Source: Cymbidium sinense
Taxonomy: Eukaryota; Streptophyta; Magnoliopsida; Asparagales; Orchidaceae
Assembly (NCBI GenBank): GCA_021442155.1
Contig: CM038228.1
Location: 89,609,737 to 89,673,736, forward strand
Direction of reading: 5' to 3'
DNA length: 64,000 nucleotides
How positions within the stretch are numbered: the first letter of the stretch is position 1; each line of letters starts with the position of its first letter. The notes under the pieces are model-generated. The model was not told the origin of the DNA. It did not search any database and saw nothing but the letters and a program-made list of their open reading frames with translations. This document shows positions 25,413 through 37,212 of the stretch, piece after piece. Position numbers and translations under genes: made by a program.

Positions 25413-25929
25413 AACTTAATTTCTAATCAGATAGGGCAATTGGATGTTTTTTTTATCTTTGTTTGTTTATATTTATTTGAATCTGTTATTAAGGTAATCC
25501 TTTTGCGAGTTTAGATTTTCGTTGGATGTCATTTGTCTTGGCACTGGTTGATTAGTTTTCTGAAATTCTTGTTTCTGTAGTTTAATATTGATTAATTTGT
25601 ATTGCTTCGGCTATCAGTCTTGTGTAGGAGTTTTAGCGTTCATTGATTCATGAGTGTAATCTTAGGCCGTCAAAGTTTGATTCACTTCGATTTCATTTCT
25701 GGATCTGAATACACATTTAATAGATGGAAGAAAACGAGCTGTAAGGGATATTTGTCTGCAAGTAGGATTTAGTAAATTTTGTAAATCTTGTGCAGGTTAA
25801 ATCCTGAAAACTATTTTGTAAGATAGGTGTTAGATATTTTAAAATACATACTTATTTCAGAATATAATGATTTATATGGTTGTGATATTTTATTATATTA
25901 ACTTAGTGATATGAACATCAATATCCAGA

Positions 25930-26950
25930 GAAATATTAGAAGCCCAAGGGAGAAGAAGGCCAAAGCTAAGACTTCACTAACATTCCCCCATTATAACAAA
26001 TATCCAGAAGATTTACAATAAGCAGAGAATAAATAAATAAGTAAATAACAAAAAATACAACAAAGACATCAGCACATAGAGGATCATTACTTGCTCGATA
26101 GCTAATAAACGGATAAAGATAGCAGTCCTTCATAAACCTAAATCCATCCAATGAGTGATTACAAAGCATACTAAAATCAGAAGTATAACGAATAGCTCAA
26201 TACATATAAAGAAGGATAAGTAGCAGTATTAGCAAGACCACCAAAGCACAAACTTCCAACAAACCCTAATAGAAATCAGTTAGAAACTCAAGATCCAAGA
26301 CCAACAGAAAGATATAAATAGAGCTGAGAAGAGAAGGACAAGGATGGAAAATTTATCTCAAGAACTCCTCCTCTGTTTCTAGCTTCTTCTTCTTCTCCCT
26401 CTGTCTCGAAGCTTCCTCCTTCCTCTCGACATTTCCACGGTGGAAGTCGGAAACCTCCCTCGAGCGAGAAGTGCGGTAATCTCCTCGAGATAAATCGTCT
26501 CTAACCCTCTCTCAGAACCCTAGTTTTCCTTGATAGACGGCCAATCGAGAATAGAGAACTATCCCTTCAAACGGCTCAAGATCGACTCTATCCAACGATC
26601 GAGATCTCCTCAATCAACCGCGGTTAGGACGATCAGACGATCCAGAGATTCCCGCTCCATCCGCTTCTTCCTTGGCCAACACCTGTAATCCACTGAGAAA
26701 AGCAAGAAGACAAGCCGTTTGATCAAAACACACATCCAAAGGACGACAGTAAATCAAACCAATCCAACGGTTCAAGAAAACGCTCTGGAGTAACTCAATC
26801 CGGGTGATCAAATCCAACGGTTGAGCAAAAAGGTGCTTATCCAACGGATCAGGAAGCACCCGCATATAGCTCTAAACTCACTCAACTCAAGCGTTCGACC
26901 ACTCGGTCAACTCGAGCGAACTCAAGCCGGATCAGCCCAATTGAAGGACT
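25930..26950. mobile_element. Possible retroelement remnant in intron 1
   Basis: About 1 kb with higher GC than the flanking intron, a clear TATA box (gatataaatag, 26,311) followed by a CT-rich leader, and the phrase 'atccaacgg' three times (26,762-26,846), with the near match 'atccaacgat' at 26,591. This looks like an LTR-type promoter and transcribed region. No PBS, polypurine tract or protein was recognised and ends were not fixed. Confidence 0.3.
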
Positions 26951-27043
26951 TAGGAACTTATCACTTAGCCTGTATCAATCTTAATTAGATTAATTAACTT
27001 GTAATTAGCATAGGAGAATATCTCTATTGATCATTAATTAGTA

Positions 27044-27295
27044 GAGGGATTTGCGTATATATCACGAAATTTATTTACATGTTTAAAAAGTAAATCCATA
27101 TATTTACTTATAGAGCACCCAAAATTTTAAATAACATTACAATACCACTAATATTTATCTTTTTAAAGTAAAATACACATTTTAGTACATATGTTTTGAT
27201 GTGCTTAAGGCACCAAAGTTTTATAAAAGTAAATATAAAAGTTTACATATTAGATATGTAAACTATAAGAATTTTATAGTATAAATGTAAATCCC
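27044..27295. mobile_element. MITE of the GGGATTTACATA family with 9-bp TSD
   Basis: Ends are imperfect inverted repeats: GGGATTTGCGTATATAT at the left (after two extra bases) and the reverse of GGGATTTACATTTATAC at the right. The 9-mer TAATTAGTA directly flanks both sides (27,035-27,043 and 27,296-27,304). A 9-bp duplication suits Mutator-type elements. Internal sequence is AT-rich and non-coding. Confidence 0.7.
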
Positions 27296-27304
27296 TAATT
27301 AGTA

Positions 27305-29430
27305 ATTTACTGAGTTAACTAAACAATAACTTCTATTTAGTCAAATTAATTAATATCACTTAAGTTAATATATTTTTAATTTACTAATATTGATCAGTAA
27401 TGTGGATTTAATTATATTTTTTTCAATTCTATTATACTAATTAAATTATAATTTGCATAAAATAATATATTAATTAATCATTACTTCAAAATTATAAATC
27501 TAATTAGACATTATATGTCTATTTAATCAAATTAAACCACAATAATATTAATTCACTCAACTTAACATATTTTAATTAAATAATATTTATTATTAAAATT
27601 ATTTTTTCAAAATTTTAATTATAAACTCACCACAAATTAGCTAATGTTTGAAATCTTCATCTTTCTCTCCCTTCCACTTCTACCCGAAGTCCTTGACAAA
27701 GAAGAATCAAGGAAGTCAAGGAATGAGCTCATTGATGAAGGCATCAATGCTTCATGTGATTTTGTTCATCTAAGTCGGTTAAATCCATGTGTGATTTGGC
27801 AAATCTTGGATTTAAAGCAAAATAGCGGTAAGCCAAGCATGCCTTAGTAGATATCTTGTAGGAAATATTGATAAAACATTTAGCTTGATATGCATTAGGG
27901 AATGCGAAGCACAGGTTGACTAAATTAAGCCCCATGTACCAATTTAAGAAATCTATGTCCATCAACAGTTCTAAGCCAAAGAGTGAGAGGAACCATTCCT
28001 CCATCTACTTTAAGTTGATGGTGGTTAATTTCTCAATCTTAATTCATAAACAATTGCTACTATACTAAATTTTTAGCGTCTAATGACTATTCTTAATTAA
28101 AAGTTCTTTTTCATCGCTGAGAGGGGTAATTAATCATGGGTATTTACACCTATGAGAATCCTATAACCAAATCTAAAATTCTTATAAAATTATGGCAAAA
28201 TCTCTTGGTAATGCATAATTTGCAATCTAATCTATCTTTTGAAAGTTTGACTCATAAAATAAACTTCTCTCATGAGAGCTAGGCATGAATTTTTGAAGCA
28301 TAACCATTTTTTGTTTGTTGGGGCAAACTTGTGCTATATAATGTTTAAAGCTCAAAAGGATTCTTGCACACAATCAATTTAGTTGAAGGATATCAATTGC
28401 TATTTAAGGACTTTTGTCATCGGGAAGGCCCTACAATACTTGAGTCAATGTGTAAACAATGTTGTCTAAGTTCAACTAAATTGGTGATTTTTTTCTTGAA
28501 AACTTTGAAGAGTCACATGAATAGGCTGAATTTAATAATAAGGGTAGAAGTTATTTGAATGGTTATACTTGAGCTGTAGTGGCTTGGCATGCACTCTTTG
28601 GTAAGGAATAGACTAGGTGGGTTTGAGCTGAGTGAGGACAACTAGAGACTATAAATTCTTGTTGTTGATGATGAGATAGATGGAAACCATCTATAGCTCT
28701 AAGGGATGGCTTATGGTGCCAAGATAGCTTCGACTAGAAGTTATAGTGGAGTCTGGGCTTGGAGATGGTAGTGGAGGATAGATTTGGAATTTATGATGAT
28801 ATCGAGCTCAGAAGTAGTGTTGGAAACTAGGCTCAAAGCTATAAATGAATCGACTTGAGTTGTGCTAGAGGGGAGCTTGAGCTTATTTACCAAAAGCTTG
28901 TTTAGCATTTAGCTTGATCTTGATTCGAAGCTATTGTGATAGTCAAGCATTGTTTGCTAAAATTCATAGTTGTTCGAGCTTAATTCATTTTTTGATTATC
29001 ATGCTTTATGAAGAACTTATTTAGAAACATAAATGTGCTTCTTTTTCAGCTTTAATGGAGTTGAGCATTAATCTGAGCTACACAAAAGAGTAGTGTTATT
29101 TATTTTGAATCTAACTTATCATTGTGACCCATGTCCCCATTTAATTTTTTCAGCAAGAAGGTTTAAATTAACCCCTTTTTTTTGGAATATTCCAAGCTGC
29201 TCTGTAATTTTCAAGCCATTTACCTCTTTCTTCCTATTTAAAAATTACTAACTTTTACCTCCACATGATGTGTTATTAAATTCTTAATGCTATGATCATA
29301 GCTTTGGGTGTTAAAATTCAAACTATTTCATGAAAATTTTTGGAAGCATCTTCAGGTAGAATTTCTATAAAAGAATTCGCTTGTTTTACATATTTAAATA
29401 CTATATAATGAACTAAATACTTTTATATTG
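27305..29430. other. Intron 1 sequence without recognised features
   Basis: AT-rich to about 27,620, then mixed sequence. Short open frames here show no family motif. No repeat family or RNA gene was recognised. Confidence 0.5.
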
Positions 29431-29896
29431 GTTAGGGCTGCAAATGAACCGAGCATTCAACAAGCTTCTTATGACTCGGCTCGATTAGAGCTCGTTCATG
29501 TTCGTTCATTTAACTAATCAAACGAGCTTGAACACTTTTGTAAATATTCGATTGCTAAATGAACAAGCTTGAACAACTTTGTTCAATTCATTTATGTTTG
29601 ACGTATTATTTAAAGCGAACAAACGTTAAGGCTCGATTAAGGCTCAATTAAAGCTTCTTCATAAACAATATTATTTATATTTCTCAACACGCTGCTCGCT
29701 AACAAGCTCGATTAAGGCTTGTTTATTTAAATTAAGCAGTAACTTGTTAGCGACTCGATCAGATCAACCGAGCTCAAACAAGATTTTTTTAAACTCGAAA
29801 ACACCATCCTAAAACTTCAGATGTGCCAAGCTCGAGCTCAATAATGATAAATGAGCTTGAACTCGAACAAGCCTCGGCTCACTCATTTGCAGCCCT
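29431..29896. mobile_element. hAT-like MITE with TAGGGCTGCAAATGA ends
   Basis: Starts (T)TAGGGCTGCAAATGAACCG and ends with the inverse, TCATTTGCAGCCCTA. The flanks are TATATTGG on the left and AATATTGG on the right, 7 of 8 identical, as expected for the 8-bp target duplication of hAT elements. The inside repeats GAGCTCG/TTCATTTG-type words and has no ORF. A second, related right end (TTCATTTGCAGCCTTAA) lies at 30,209-30,225, suggesting nesting or a longer parent copy. Confidence 0.65.
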
Positions 29897-30225
29897 AATA
29901 TTGGGTTTTAACTTAATTATAGATAAGTTAATTAATCAAGTGTTAAATGTGTGAAGTAGTATACAAAGCTTTAATAAAGCTTTATATTGAATATTGTATT
30001 ATGCCTTAATTGAGCATCTTAATGAGTTTTTCACCCGCTTAAATGATGTTATTTATGATCATAAAAAACTAAAGTAACAAGTTATACTAACATATTCATT
30101 CAACAACTGAGTATTTATGAAATTGTTCAAATTTATTTGATTAGTCAAGCAACCAATCATTAACGAGCTCTAATCAATCAAGCAATAAGTAGCTTGTCGA
30201 ACATTTTGTTCATTTGCAGCCTTAA

Positions 30226-31796
30226 AGATGACAACAAGCATTAGGTTTGAAGACATTGAGGGATGTTAGCCTTAGAGGTAACTATTATTTTTTATTTGAG
30301 TTTTAGGCCATAGATTGAATTAAGCTCCCAAACCTTTTAGTTCTCCAAGAAAAAAGTTCTAGAGGTTAAAAAAGGAGAATTTTTTAGTACATTAGGAGCG
30401 AGGATTTTGATATACCTAGGAGAGCTTAGGCCAAATTTAGCTCTCTCCCCTTAACTACCTTTTGGCATTATAAGCATGGAAGGGAACGATTAAATAGCCT
30501 TCTTGAGAGTAGGGATTACTTGATATGACCTAGTGATCTTAGACAGAATTTAGTATTCCAACTTAGTGTTTCATATGATGAGGATTTTATGGTCCACTTG
30601 AGAGCAAGGATTTCAAATCCCAATTCAAATGTAATGAAAATAATATATTAATGGACTCTTAATAGATTTAATCAAGAGAAATTTAAGAATAACCTAAATG
30701 TTGTTGATGTTTCATCCAAATAATGTGCTATTATGTCACTTTGCTTTATGCAAAAGCAAAAAGGTCAAATTTCACTTTTGTTTTATGTTAGATCTTGACA
30801 GTTCCTCTCAAGAAAACTCTTTGTAATGGAGGTCATGTTGTTCTTGAAACAACTCAATCATCGAAAAATAGAGAGGAAGATTCAAATAGTGTGAGAAATA
30901 TAGCTTTTTTTTATTTTTAAGGTAAATAATAAAGCATTGTTTCTTAAATAGATTTGATCCTTCAATTCAAAAGAAAATTATGATTTTTTTTCTCATCTTA
31001 TGAAGATTATTTTGAAGTAGATGATGCTCTAATGAAGAGTAGAAAGGCCACAACAATAAGGTTGTGCTCTTTTTATTTATTGTAGTCAACGATAGGCTCC
31101 ACCACTGTTTAGTTCTTAGGTTGGTTTGTTCACATGGGATGTCATAGTTCTTATGCTAGAAGCTATACATTTTGGTGGCGCTTAAAACGTTAAGTTTGTT
31201 CTATATGCTAATTGATTTTATTCTATGGCCTGCTTTGGCTAGTAAAGATCATTCTTGCTGATCCAAGCTTTATTTTGAGTGATTTGAACATGTAGCTAGT
31301 CCTGTTTGGTCCTTATGGGGTTAGCTTTGCTCTGTACAACAGTTTTTGATTGGCCCAAGCTCATTGGAGCTCCAGTTTGACTGATTCAATAAAGCATATA
31401 GATATGCTGAGATTTGTACTTCCAAAGGATTTTTATGAACCCAACTAGGTTGATCTTTTCTTTCGTTTCTTCCATTTTATAGTTTCAGGGTTTTCTATAT
31501 TGTCGATCCATTAGTTTTCTTATTTATTTTATTTATATAATTTATTTATAGGTTGTTTTGCTTCCAGTTTGTTTCCTTTATCATTTAATTGCCGGTTCTA
31601 TGTTTATGCACGTTTCATAAAGAAAACTTAAAAGATATACCATGCATATTTAACATTTTGCTTTATAATTTTGCATCTTAAACAAGCTATAAAGGTTATT
31701 TCATCAAACATTAGATCTTGATGACTAATTCATCATCTCAATGGCAGTTAACTGAAGTAACTGTTTTGTATGTTGATTTTATACATCATGTTTCAG
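30226..31796. other. Rest of intron 1, nothing recognised
   Basis: No coding, RNA or repeat signal recognised. It ends in the branch/acceptor region before TTTCAG at 31,791-31,796. Confidence 0.5.
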
Positions 31797-31907
31797 TGTC
31801 AGGCTCTTGTTGAACATGGGGCCTCCATAGGAGAAACTCCAGCAGCTGTTGTTAGGAAGTCAAAGTACACCATTGCTATGCTTGCTGATCCAAATGCTGC
31901 TCTCTCG
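31797..31907 (+). CDS. GLYR1: GLYR1-like exon 2
   Basis: Encodes 37 residues from CQALVEHGAS to DPNAALS, continuing the Rossmann domain, with the conserved KYTIAMLADP strand. Acceptor TTTCAG|TGT and donor TCG|GTGTGC. Phase 0 at both ends, joining exon 1 without frameshift. Confidence 0.85.
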
Positions 31908-31980
31908 GTGTGCATAATGCTAACTTACACATTTATTAAATCGTGATATTTCAGCTCTGATACTTTCAAAACCAGTTCAG

Positions 31981-32082
31981 GTTGCATTTGAAAAAAATGG
32001 AGTCCTGGAACAAATTTGTGAAGGAAAAGGCTACATTGACATGTCTACAGTTGATGCTGCTACTTCATTAAAGATTAGTGAG
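31981..32082 (+). CDS. GLYR1: GLYR1-like exon 3
   Basis: Encodes 34 residues from VAFEKNGVLEQ to TSLKISE, including the conserved GKGYIDMSTVD segment where the serine lies near the cofactor and substrate. The preceding intron is only 73 bases. Acceptor GTTCAG|GTT and donor GAG|GTTAGA, phase 0. Confidence 0.85.
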
Positions 32083-34537
32083 GTTAGAACTTTTGATGAG
32101 CATGCTATTATGATTTACTTTTTATATTTCATTTATTGATAGTAATATCTTTCTCTTTCCATCCATTATACCATTGAAGTGTGCTTGTAGTTTGCTTTTC
32201 CTTACCACTTGGACGGATCAAGTAGTGGAACTATATTTGACATTATAAGGCAGCAACAGCTTGTCATGTATAAGTAATGCAAAATTAGAAAAGAATTTTC
32301 GTTTTCATGTTAGTTTGGGGTAGTTTTTACTTTAATTTAGACGATGTGGTACTTATAATTACATCTCATTATTGTGATTAGTATAAAGACGATTCTAACC
32401 ATTCAACCCCAGATTAATTTCTGGTCCTGTTGCTTCTTCCCTTTGCATTGAATCCCTTGCTCCATCTCTCTTATGCTTGTTTTAAGTTGGCTCAATTTGA
32501 TCAAAATTTTAATTAAAACAATATTTTTTACTTAAACAAAGGCTTTTTTAGAAACGTGAAGTTCTTTATGGGATGCAATGGAATCCGTGTCGGCTTCCTT
32601 ATGAAACTAGAGTCATGAATTACTCCCATGAATGCTGACAATGCAAATTGACAAAAGTTTTCGGAATTCTTCCGATTTACCCAGCAACTATACAAAATAA
32701 TTTTACCAAAGGCAAGTGCACAACTGATCACAATATAGAGTTAAGAAGGTAGAGACAATGCAAATGCAAATCTAAGTTTTTACTTGGTTTGACACAACAT
32801 TACTTGCATCAGTCTCCTCTCTTGGGAATTCTTTTAATCCTTTAGTATCACGTTCTAAAAAGCCTTTTGAAAATTGTCTTTCTTACACTAGCAAGAACAA
32901 CCATTCTTTTACACTTGACATGGAGAACTATTGGTTCCTACTATCTTTAGAAATAAGGAGACCCGCTTATTGATTCTAGGTTTTCCTGAATCATCCTATT
33001 GAATCAAGGCAGTAGATCTAGTGAAAGAACAACAAAACCGCAACCTTTAGAAGGATTGGTAAGGATGTTATGATTGATTTAAAGGATTGGCTGAGAGAAA
33101 AAGGATGGCTAAGGAAATCTCAAGAATAAAAGGTATTTTTGGATGATTGAGATAATGTCATCCAAAAATAGGGGAATTTTTTAGTTTGTGTTCCCCAACT
33201 GAAAGAAAAACTCCTCATTCACGACGGCAAAACTATGTGTGCTGGACTCAAAGAAGGCGAAACTTTACTCTCGAATCTTTCGACGCAACAAAAGATAATA
33301 AGAAAAATATTTTATTGATAGGAAGAATAACACAAGAAAGCCCAACAAATCCCAAGCCAGTTAATGTTGGAGTATACTTGGTTTTATGAATCAAATGAGA
33401 TGTAATACGGCGAAAAAAAGGTTGGGGGATCTTGAAACTCCAAATAAAAATAAAACTCTAAACAACTAGCCATGAAACCTCAAATAATTCCCTATTTGAT
33501 TGTAAAGGCAACTGGCTGTTATATAAATTTCAACACAATATACCTTATTTTTTGAGAACGTCATAACTTACTTGGAATAAGCATAATTAAGTTGCATTTG
33601 TTATATATTTTGTTTCAAGTTAGGGAGCTCTGTTTTGGATTATAGCATAGAATGCATCTTACGATTGTAGATCATTAGATATATTGCTCATGGATGTGTT
33701 CCAGTCAATAATGAATAATGCATTATAGCACTAGAGCTTAAGAAGTTAGCGTTAAAACAACATTAATAAGAAAAATATGAATAATTTATTTGTAATTCAA
33801 CAATATAATAGTGCTAAAAGCAAAAAAAAAAAAAAAACATCAATATCACATAATAGAACTTAAGATTGCTTATGCATAAAGGTTGATGAAAGAGAATCAG
33901 TTTTCAACCATTTGTGGATTTCAAAATTCAGGCCTACCCTCTTGATGAAGAGAGTTTGGATTAGATGATGGTTAAATTTTCATAATACATATGAATATGC
34001 AAATAAAGCACTATCCAAAGATTTTGTCCTCAATTTGTGAGGGCTTTAGATCTTGTTCTAGGTTTCCCAAATATGGAAGTAGTAGTTAATCACTTCCGTC
34101 GAGAAAATTTTTTAAAATTTGATGTTGACCAATGTCAACTAAGTTGAATCGATCGCTAAATTGACGGACTTGGATCGACGCGCAAATCGGAGCTGAAATA
34201 CACTCGGCGTCGTGAAAATTCGAACTCCGATCGATGAATGGGCATCACGTTGAGCGTTGAATTGATCAAAATATAGATCTTGCATAATTGACGATCGAAT
34301 AATCAGGTCAGCGGCGCTACTATATCGGGTCGGGAGGTTACGATGCAACGATCCGTTTAATGTCGTTAGCGTGAAGCGTCGAAACTATCAAATGAGATTG
34401 TTCGCTCAATTGAGTTTGCATATAGCGATCGAAGCGACGACTCTGCATATGAGAAATTGATCGGCCGACTTAAACCAAACGACGATCATAAAACGGACGT
34501 CATTTGTAATAGAACGTAAATTAAGAATAAACATCGA
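32083..34537. other. Left part of intron 3, mostly unrecognised
   Basis: Low-complexity AT-rich sequence and short chance frames. A poly(A) run (33,821-33,837) and an antisense stretch around 33,180-33,530 with polyadenylation-like words on the minus strand suggest old retroelement debris, but nothing could be assigned. 33,940-34,140 is distantly similar to 43,560-43,720. Confidence 0.35.
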
Positions 34538-34752
34538 TTTATCGCGCTTAAAATTCTATCAAGATTAGCACGTATTTTGAGATAAATCTGTCTAATTATC
34601 TCTTAATCACATCCAGTCGATATTTTGGAACTCACAGTCACCCATTCTCTTGTCTCCAGCTCCCATTCAGCCAATAATAGGTTGCCATATCATCTCATGA
34701 AGCGACTCCTACTTCCTAAGACTCGTCCATCACCCAAGAAGAATAAAAAAAT
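34538..34752 (+). repeat. Direct repeat, left copy
   Basis: About 215 bases nearly identical to 35,026-35,254, including 'attagcacgtattttgagat' and 'ttaatcacat', and in both cases ending in A-rich sequence at the tip of a GGGGATTTACATA MITE. Differences are scattered substitutions and small indels. Confidence 0.75.
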
Positions 34753-34944
34753 GGGGTTACATACATAATTCATGTATTTATATCTAACATCTAAAGTTAG
34801 ATATTTACTTATTTAACACTTTCTAAAAGTAAATAAAGTAAGATTTTTGATGTGATATTGAATTAAGGATGTTATATATGTAAAAATTAAAGTTTAGGTG
34901 TTAGATATGTAAATATAAAAAATTGTGTGGTATGTATGTAAATT
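34753..34944. mobile_element. MITE of the GGGATTTACATA family
   Basis: Left arm GGGGTTACATACATAATTC and right arm ending TGTGTGGTATGTATGTAAAT are inverted partners, followed inward by paired 'atctaaca' and 'gtgttagat' words. About 190 bases, non-coding. Confidence 0.65.
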
Positions 34945-35025
34945 TGACTGAAATTCTCCAGAACTTCAAAACGACTTTATCAAGATTCATCTTAATTAGA
35001 AATAAATCTGAATATGTCATTTATT

Positions 35026-35300
35026 GAGTTATCGCGTTAAAATTATCAAGATTAGCACGTATTTTGAGATAAATCTGTCTAATTATCTCTTAATCACATG
35101 TAGTCGATATTTTGGAACTCACAGCCGCCCATTCTCTTATCTCCACCTCCCATTCAGTCAATAATAGGTTGCCACATCATACATCCCATGTGAAGCAACC
35201 GACTCTTCCGTACTTCCCCAGACTCGTCTATCACGCGAGATGAATAAAAAAAATGGGGATTTACATACATACCTAGGTGTTAGATATGTAAATACATAGG
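35026..35300 (+). repeat. Direct repeat, right copy, with MITE stub
   Basis: The second copy of the 34,538-34,752 unit, followed by a stub made of the two ends of the same MITE family (ggggatttacatacatacc joined to the inner right arm) with almost all of the interior lost. Confidence 0.7.
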
Positions 35301-35815
35301 GGATATGGAGTTTAGATTTAATGATGGGTTTCATTCACCATTTATTGAACGAGCTCCTCGGGCATCCTCCTTGCTCCCTCCACACGAAATGCTGCAAAAG
35401 CTTCCCAGAACTCTCTGCCCGATTTTTCCCGTCTACAGCTCCCAGTCGAACTTCTCCATTCGGCTCTCAAGAATCTGCCTCGCTCCTCACCAAAACCGAG
35501 AACTTCAAACTCCCTTACCGGAAGTCCTTTATTTTCTCTTATCCTTCCCTCGGTTCGAAGCCTAAGCAAGCAACAAGACTCTCCAACCTCTCGATCGAAT
35601 AGCAAGCCACACAGCCCTTTCGGGCTCGCTCTCGCGATCCTCTACAGGAAACCCAACTGAATGAGCGAAAGGCCTCATTGTCCCGTCGCAGCTGCAAAAG
35701 GAACGAACAGATCTCTCACTCTCGTTTTCTCTTGGACGGGAAGCCGAAGGCAACAGCTCCGTCCTTCCCTCGGGCACAGATTCAGCCTACTACGGACGAA
35801 CTCTGCCATTCGGAC
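35301..35815 (+). other. GC-richer leader of the calmodulin-ICR chimera
   Basis: About 500 bases with exon- or 5'UTR-like composition, sharply different from the surrounding intron, and ending at the calmodulin ATG. Several overlapping open frames exist on both strands, but none is recognisable. It may be the untranslated leader captured with the calmodulin piece or a third gene fragment. Confidence 0.35.
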
Positions 35816-35957
35816 ATGGCCAAGAAGCTCACTGACGATCAGATCTCCGAGTTCAAGGAGGTTTTCAGCTTATTCGATAAGGATGGGGACGGCTGCATCA
35901 CAATTAAAGAGTTAGGCACTGTGATGCATTCTCTCGGTCAGAATCCAACAGAAGCAG
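35816..35957 (+). pseudogene. Calmodulin N-terminal fragment
   Basis: The 47 codons from ATG match the calmodulin N-terminus, with the segment [20 protein letters not shown] and the end LGQNPTEA. The first EF-hand loop [12 protein letters not shown] is complete, with calcium-ligand positions D, D, D, then the closing E, and the plant-typical Cys. The remaining three EF-hands are absent. The intron that plant calmodulin genes normally carry at the codon after DKDGD is missing, which points to a spliced-transcript origin. The match stops abruptly at GAAGCAG, where a different gene begins. It lies in an intron of the GLYR1-like gene on the same strand. Confidence 0.75.
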
Positions 35958-36690
35958 GTACTACTGGAATCTGAAGAGGCCTAGAAACAGCTCGCAGCCA
36001 TGGAAGAAAGGCTTGAGGAGTCACAATGCCAGCTTGCCAAATTCTCTGCTGCTGAGGATGCTCGTCTCCAATCTGAGCTTGAAGCCCTCCAAAAGTGGTA
36101 TTCAGATGACTAGGGTATGCCATGAATGAGATTCAAAGGCTCAAGCAGCAGCCTGATATGGTTATGAAATCTGAAATATTCTAGGTGGTGGATTCTGAGA
36201 CTACACAAACTGAATTAGCAGCCTTGAAACAGCATATGGAAGCTACCCTCTCCACTATTAAGAACCTTAAAGTTCAGATTCATGAGAAAGAGCTAGCAAA
36301 GGAAGAGGCAAAACTCACAGCTTCTGAGACCCAAAAGCAGTTAGAAGTGGCGAGTGCCACCATCGAGAGTCCCCGTTGTGAGGGCTGGAGCCTATAACAT
36401 TCCTTTAATTCTACAACATCCAAGTTGGAAGAATCAAGAGTTTGAGTCAGGTCATTTGAGGAAATGGTGAAAGAACTCCAGGCTTTTGTGGAAGATGATG
36501 AAGTGGAAAGAGGGAAGCCTCAATTTGAAGTTGAATCCATTGCACAAAAGTGTGAACTGGAATAATTGAGGGCTGCACTCGAAGCAGCAGAGGCTAAGCT
36601 CCAGAAAGAACAAATTCAAACCACTATGAAGATCCAATCAACATTAGAGAATGAGCTTAAACTCAACTTAAATGAAAACAATAAATCAAA
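35955..36690 (+). pseudogene. ICR-type (interactor of constitutive active ROPs) coiled-coil fragment
   Basis: Coiled-coil coding sequence with stops and frameshifts. Readable pieces are LAAMEERLEESQCQLAKFSA, EIQRLKQQ, TQTELAALKQHMEATLS and KEEAKLTASETQKQLEVASA, then, after more breaks, SKLEESRV and EEMVKELQAF. Word order and composition fit the ICR/RIP family of plant coiled-coil proteins that link active ROP GTPases to effectors. In-frame TAG and TGA codons occur early (35,987 and 36,112 region). A trace of the calmodulin frame stops eight codons after the join, so no fusion protein is encoded. Assignment to ICR rather than another long plant coiled-coil family is from memory. Confidence 0.6.
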
Positions 36691-37200
36691 ATTAAATCAA
36701 TATTGCAAAAAAATATATGTATGTATATTTTATTTTATGTAGTTATTTGAAGGTCTATGCATGTTTTTTAAGCATGGTGAGTTTAGAAGATTTCTTAAAC
36801 ATGATGTCACAAGACATAATTTTGAAGTGTGGTAGGAAGTATAACACTCAAACACTTTATGTGAGGAAGGCGTCGGAGATTGTTGAAATTTAATGACGAG
36901 ACTTAATTAATTTAATGTAAAATGAACTATAAGCTCAAAATTAAAATCTAAAATCGCGGTGTTTGAAGACCCATTATGTTCGGTAGTTAATGGGTAAAGA
37001 TCACGATCGTAATGTCATGAGACCTGGATGTTATCTTTGTAGAACGGGAAAGTCGAATAGCACTCGACTTTATGGGGACGACTAGAGATTCAAATTCAAA
37101 TTGATATTAGACTTAAAGATGATTAATTAGATTTAAATTGAACATAAATTGAATTCAAACTAAACATTAAATGAAAATTCAAAGTTAGAATCTAAGTGCT
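36691..37200. other. Intron 3 sequence, nothing recognised
   Basis: AT-rich, no recognised feature. Confidence 0.5.
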
Positions 37201-37212
37201 TTAAATTTAAAA

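Noticed and set aside
25105..25413. Open frame of 102 codons overlapping GLYR1 exon 1
   Set aside because: It runs through the leader in a different frame and ends in the CT repeat of the intron. The overlapping frame from 25,266 is the one matching the enzyme.
35342..35777. Several overlapping open frames on both strands
   Set aside because: They reflect the GC-rich composition of the captured leader; none shows a family motif.
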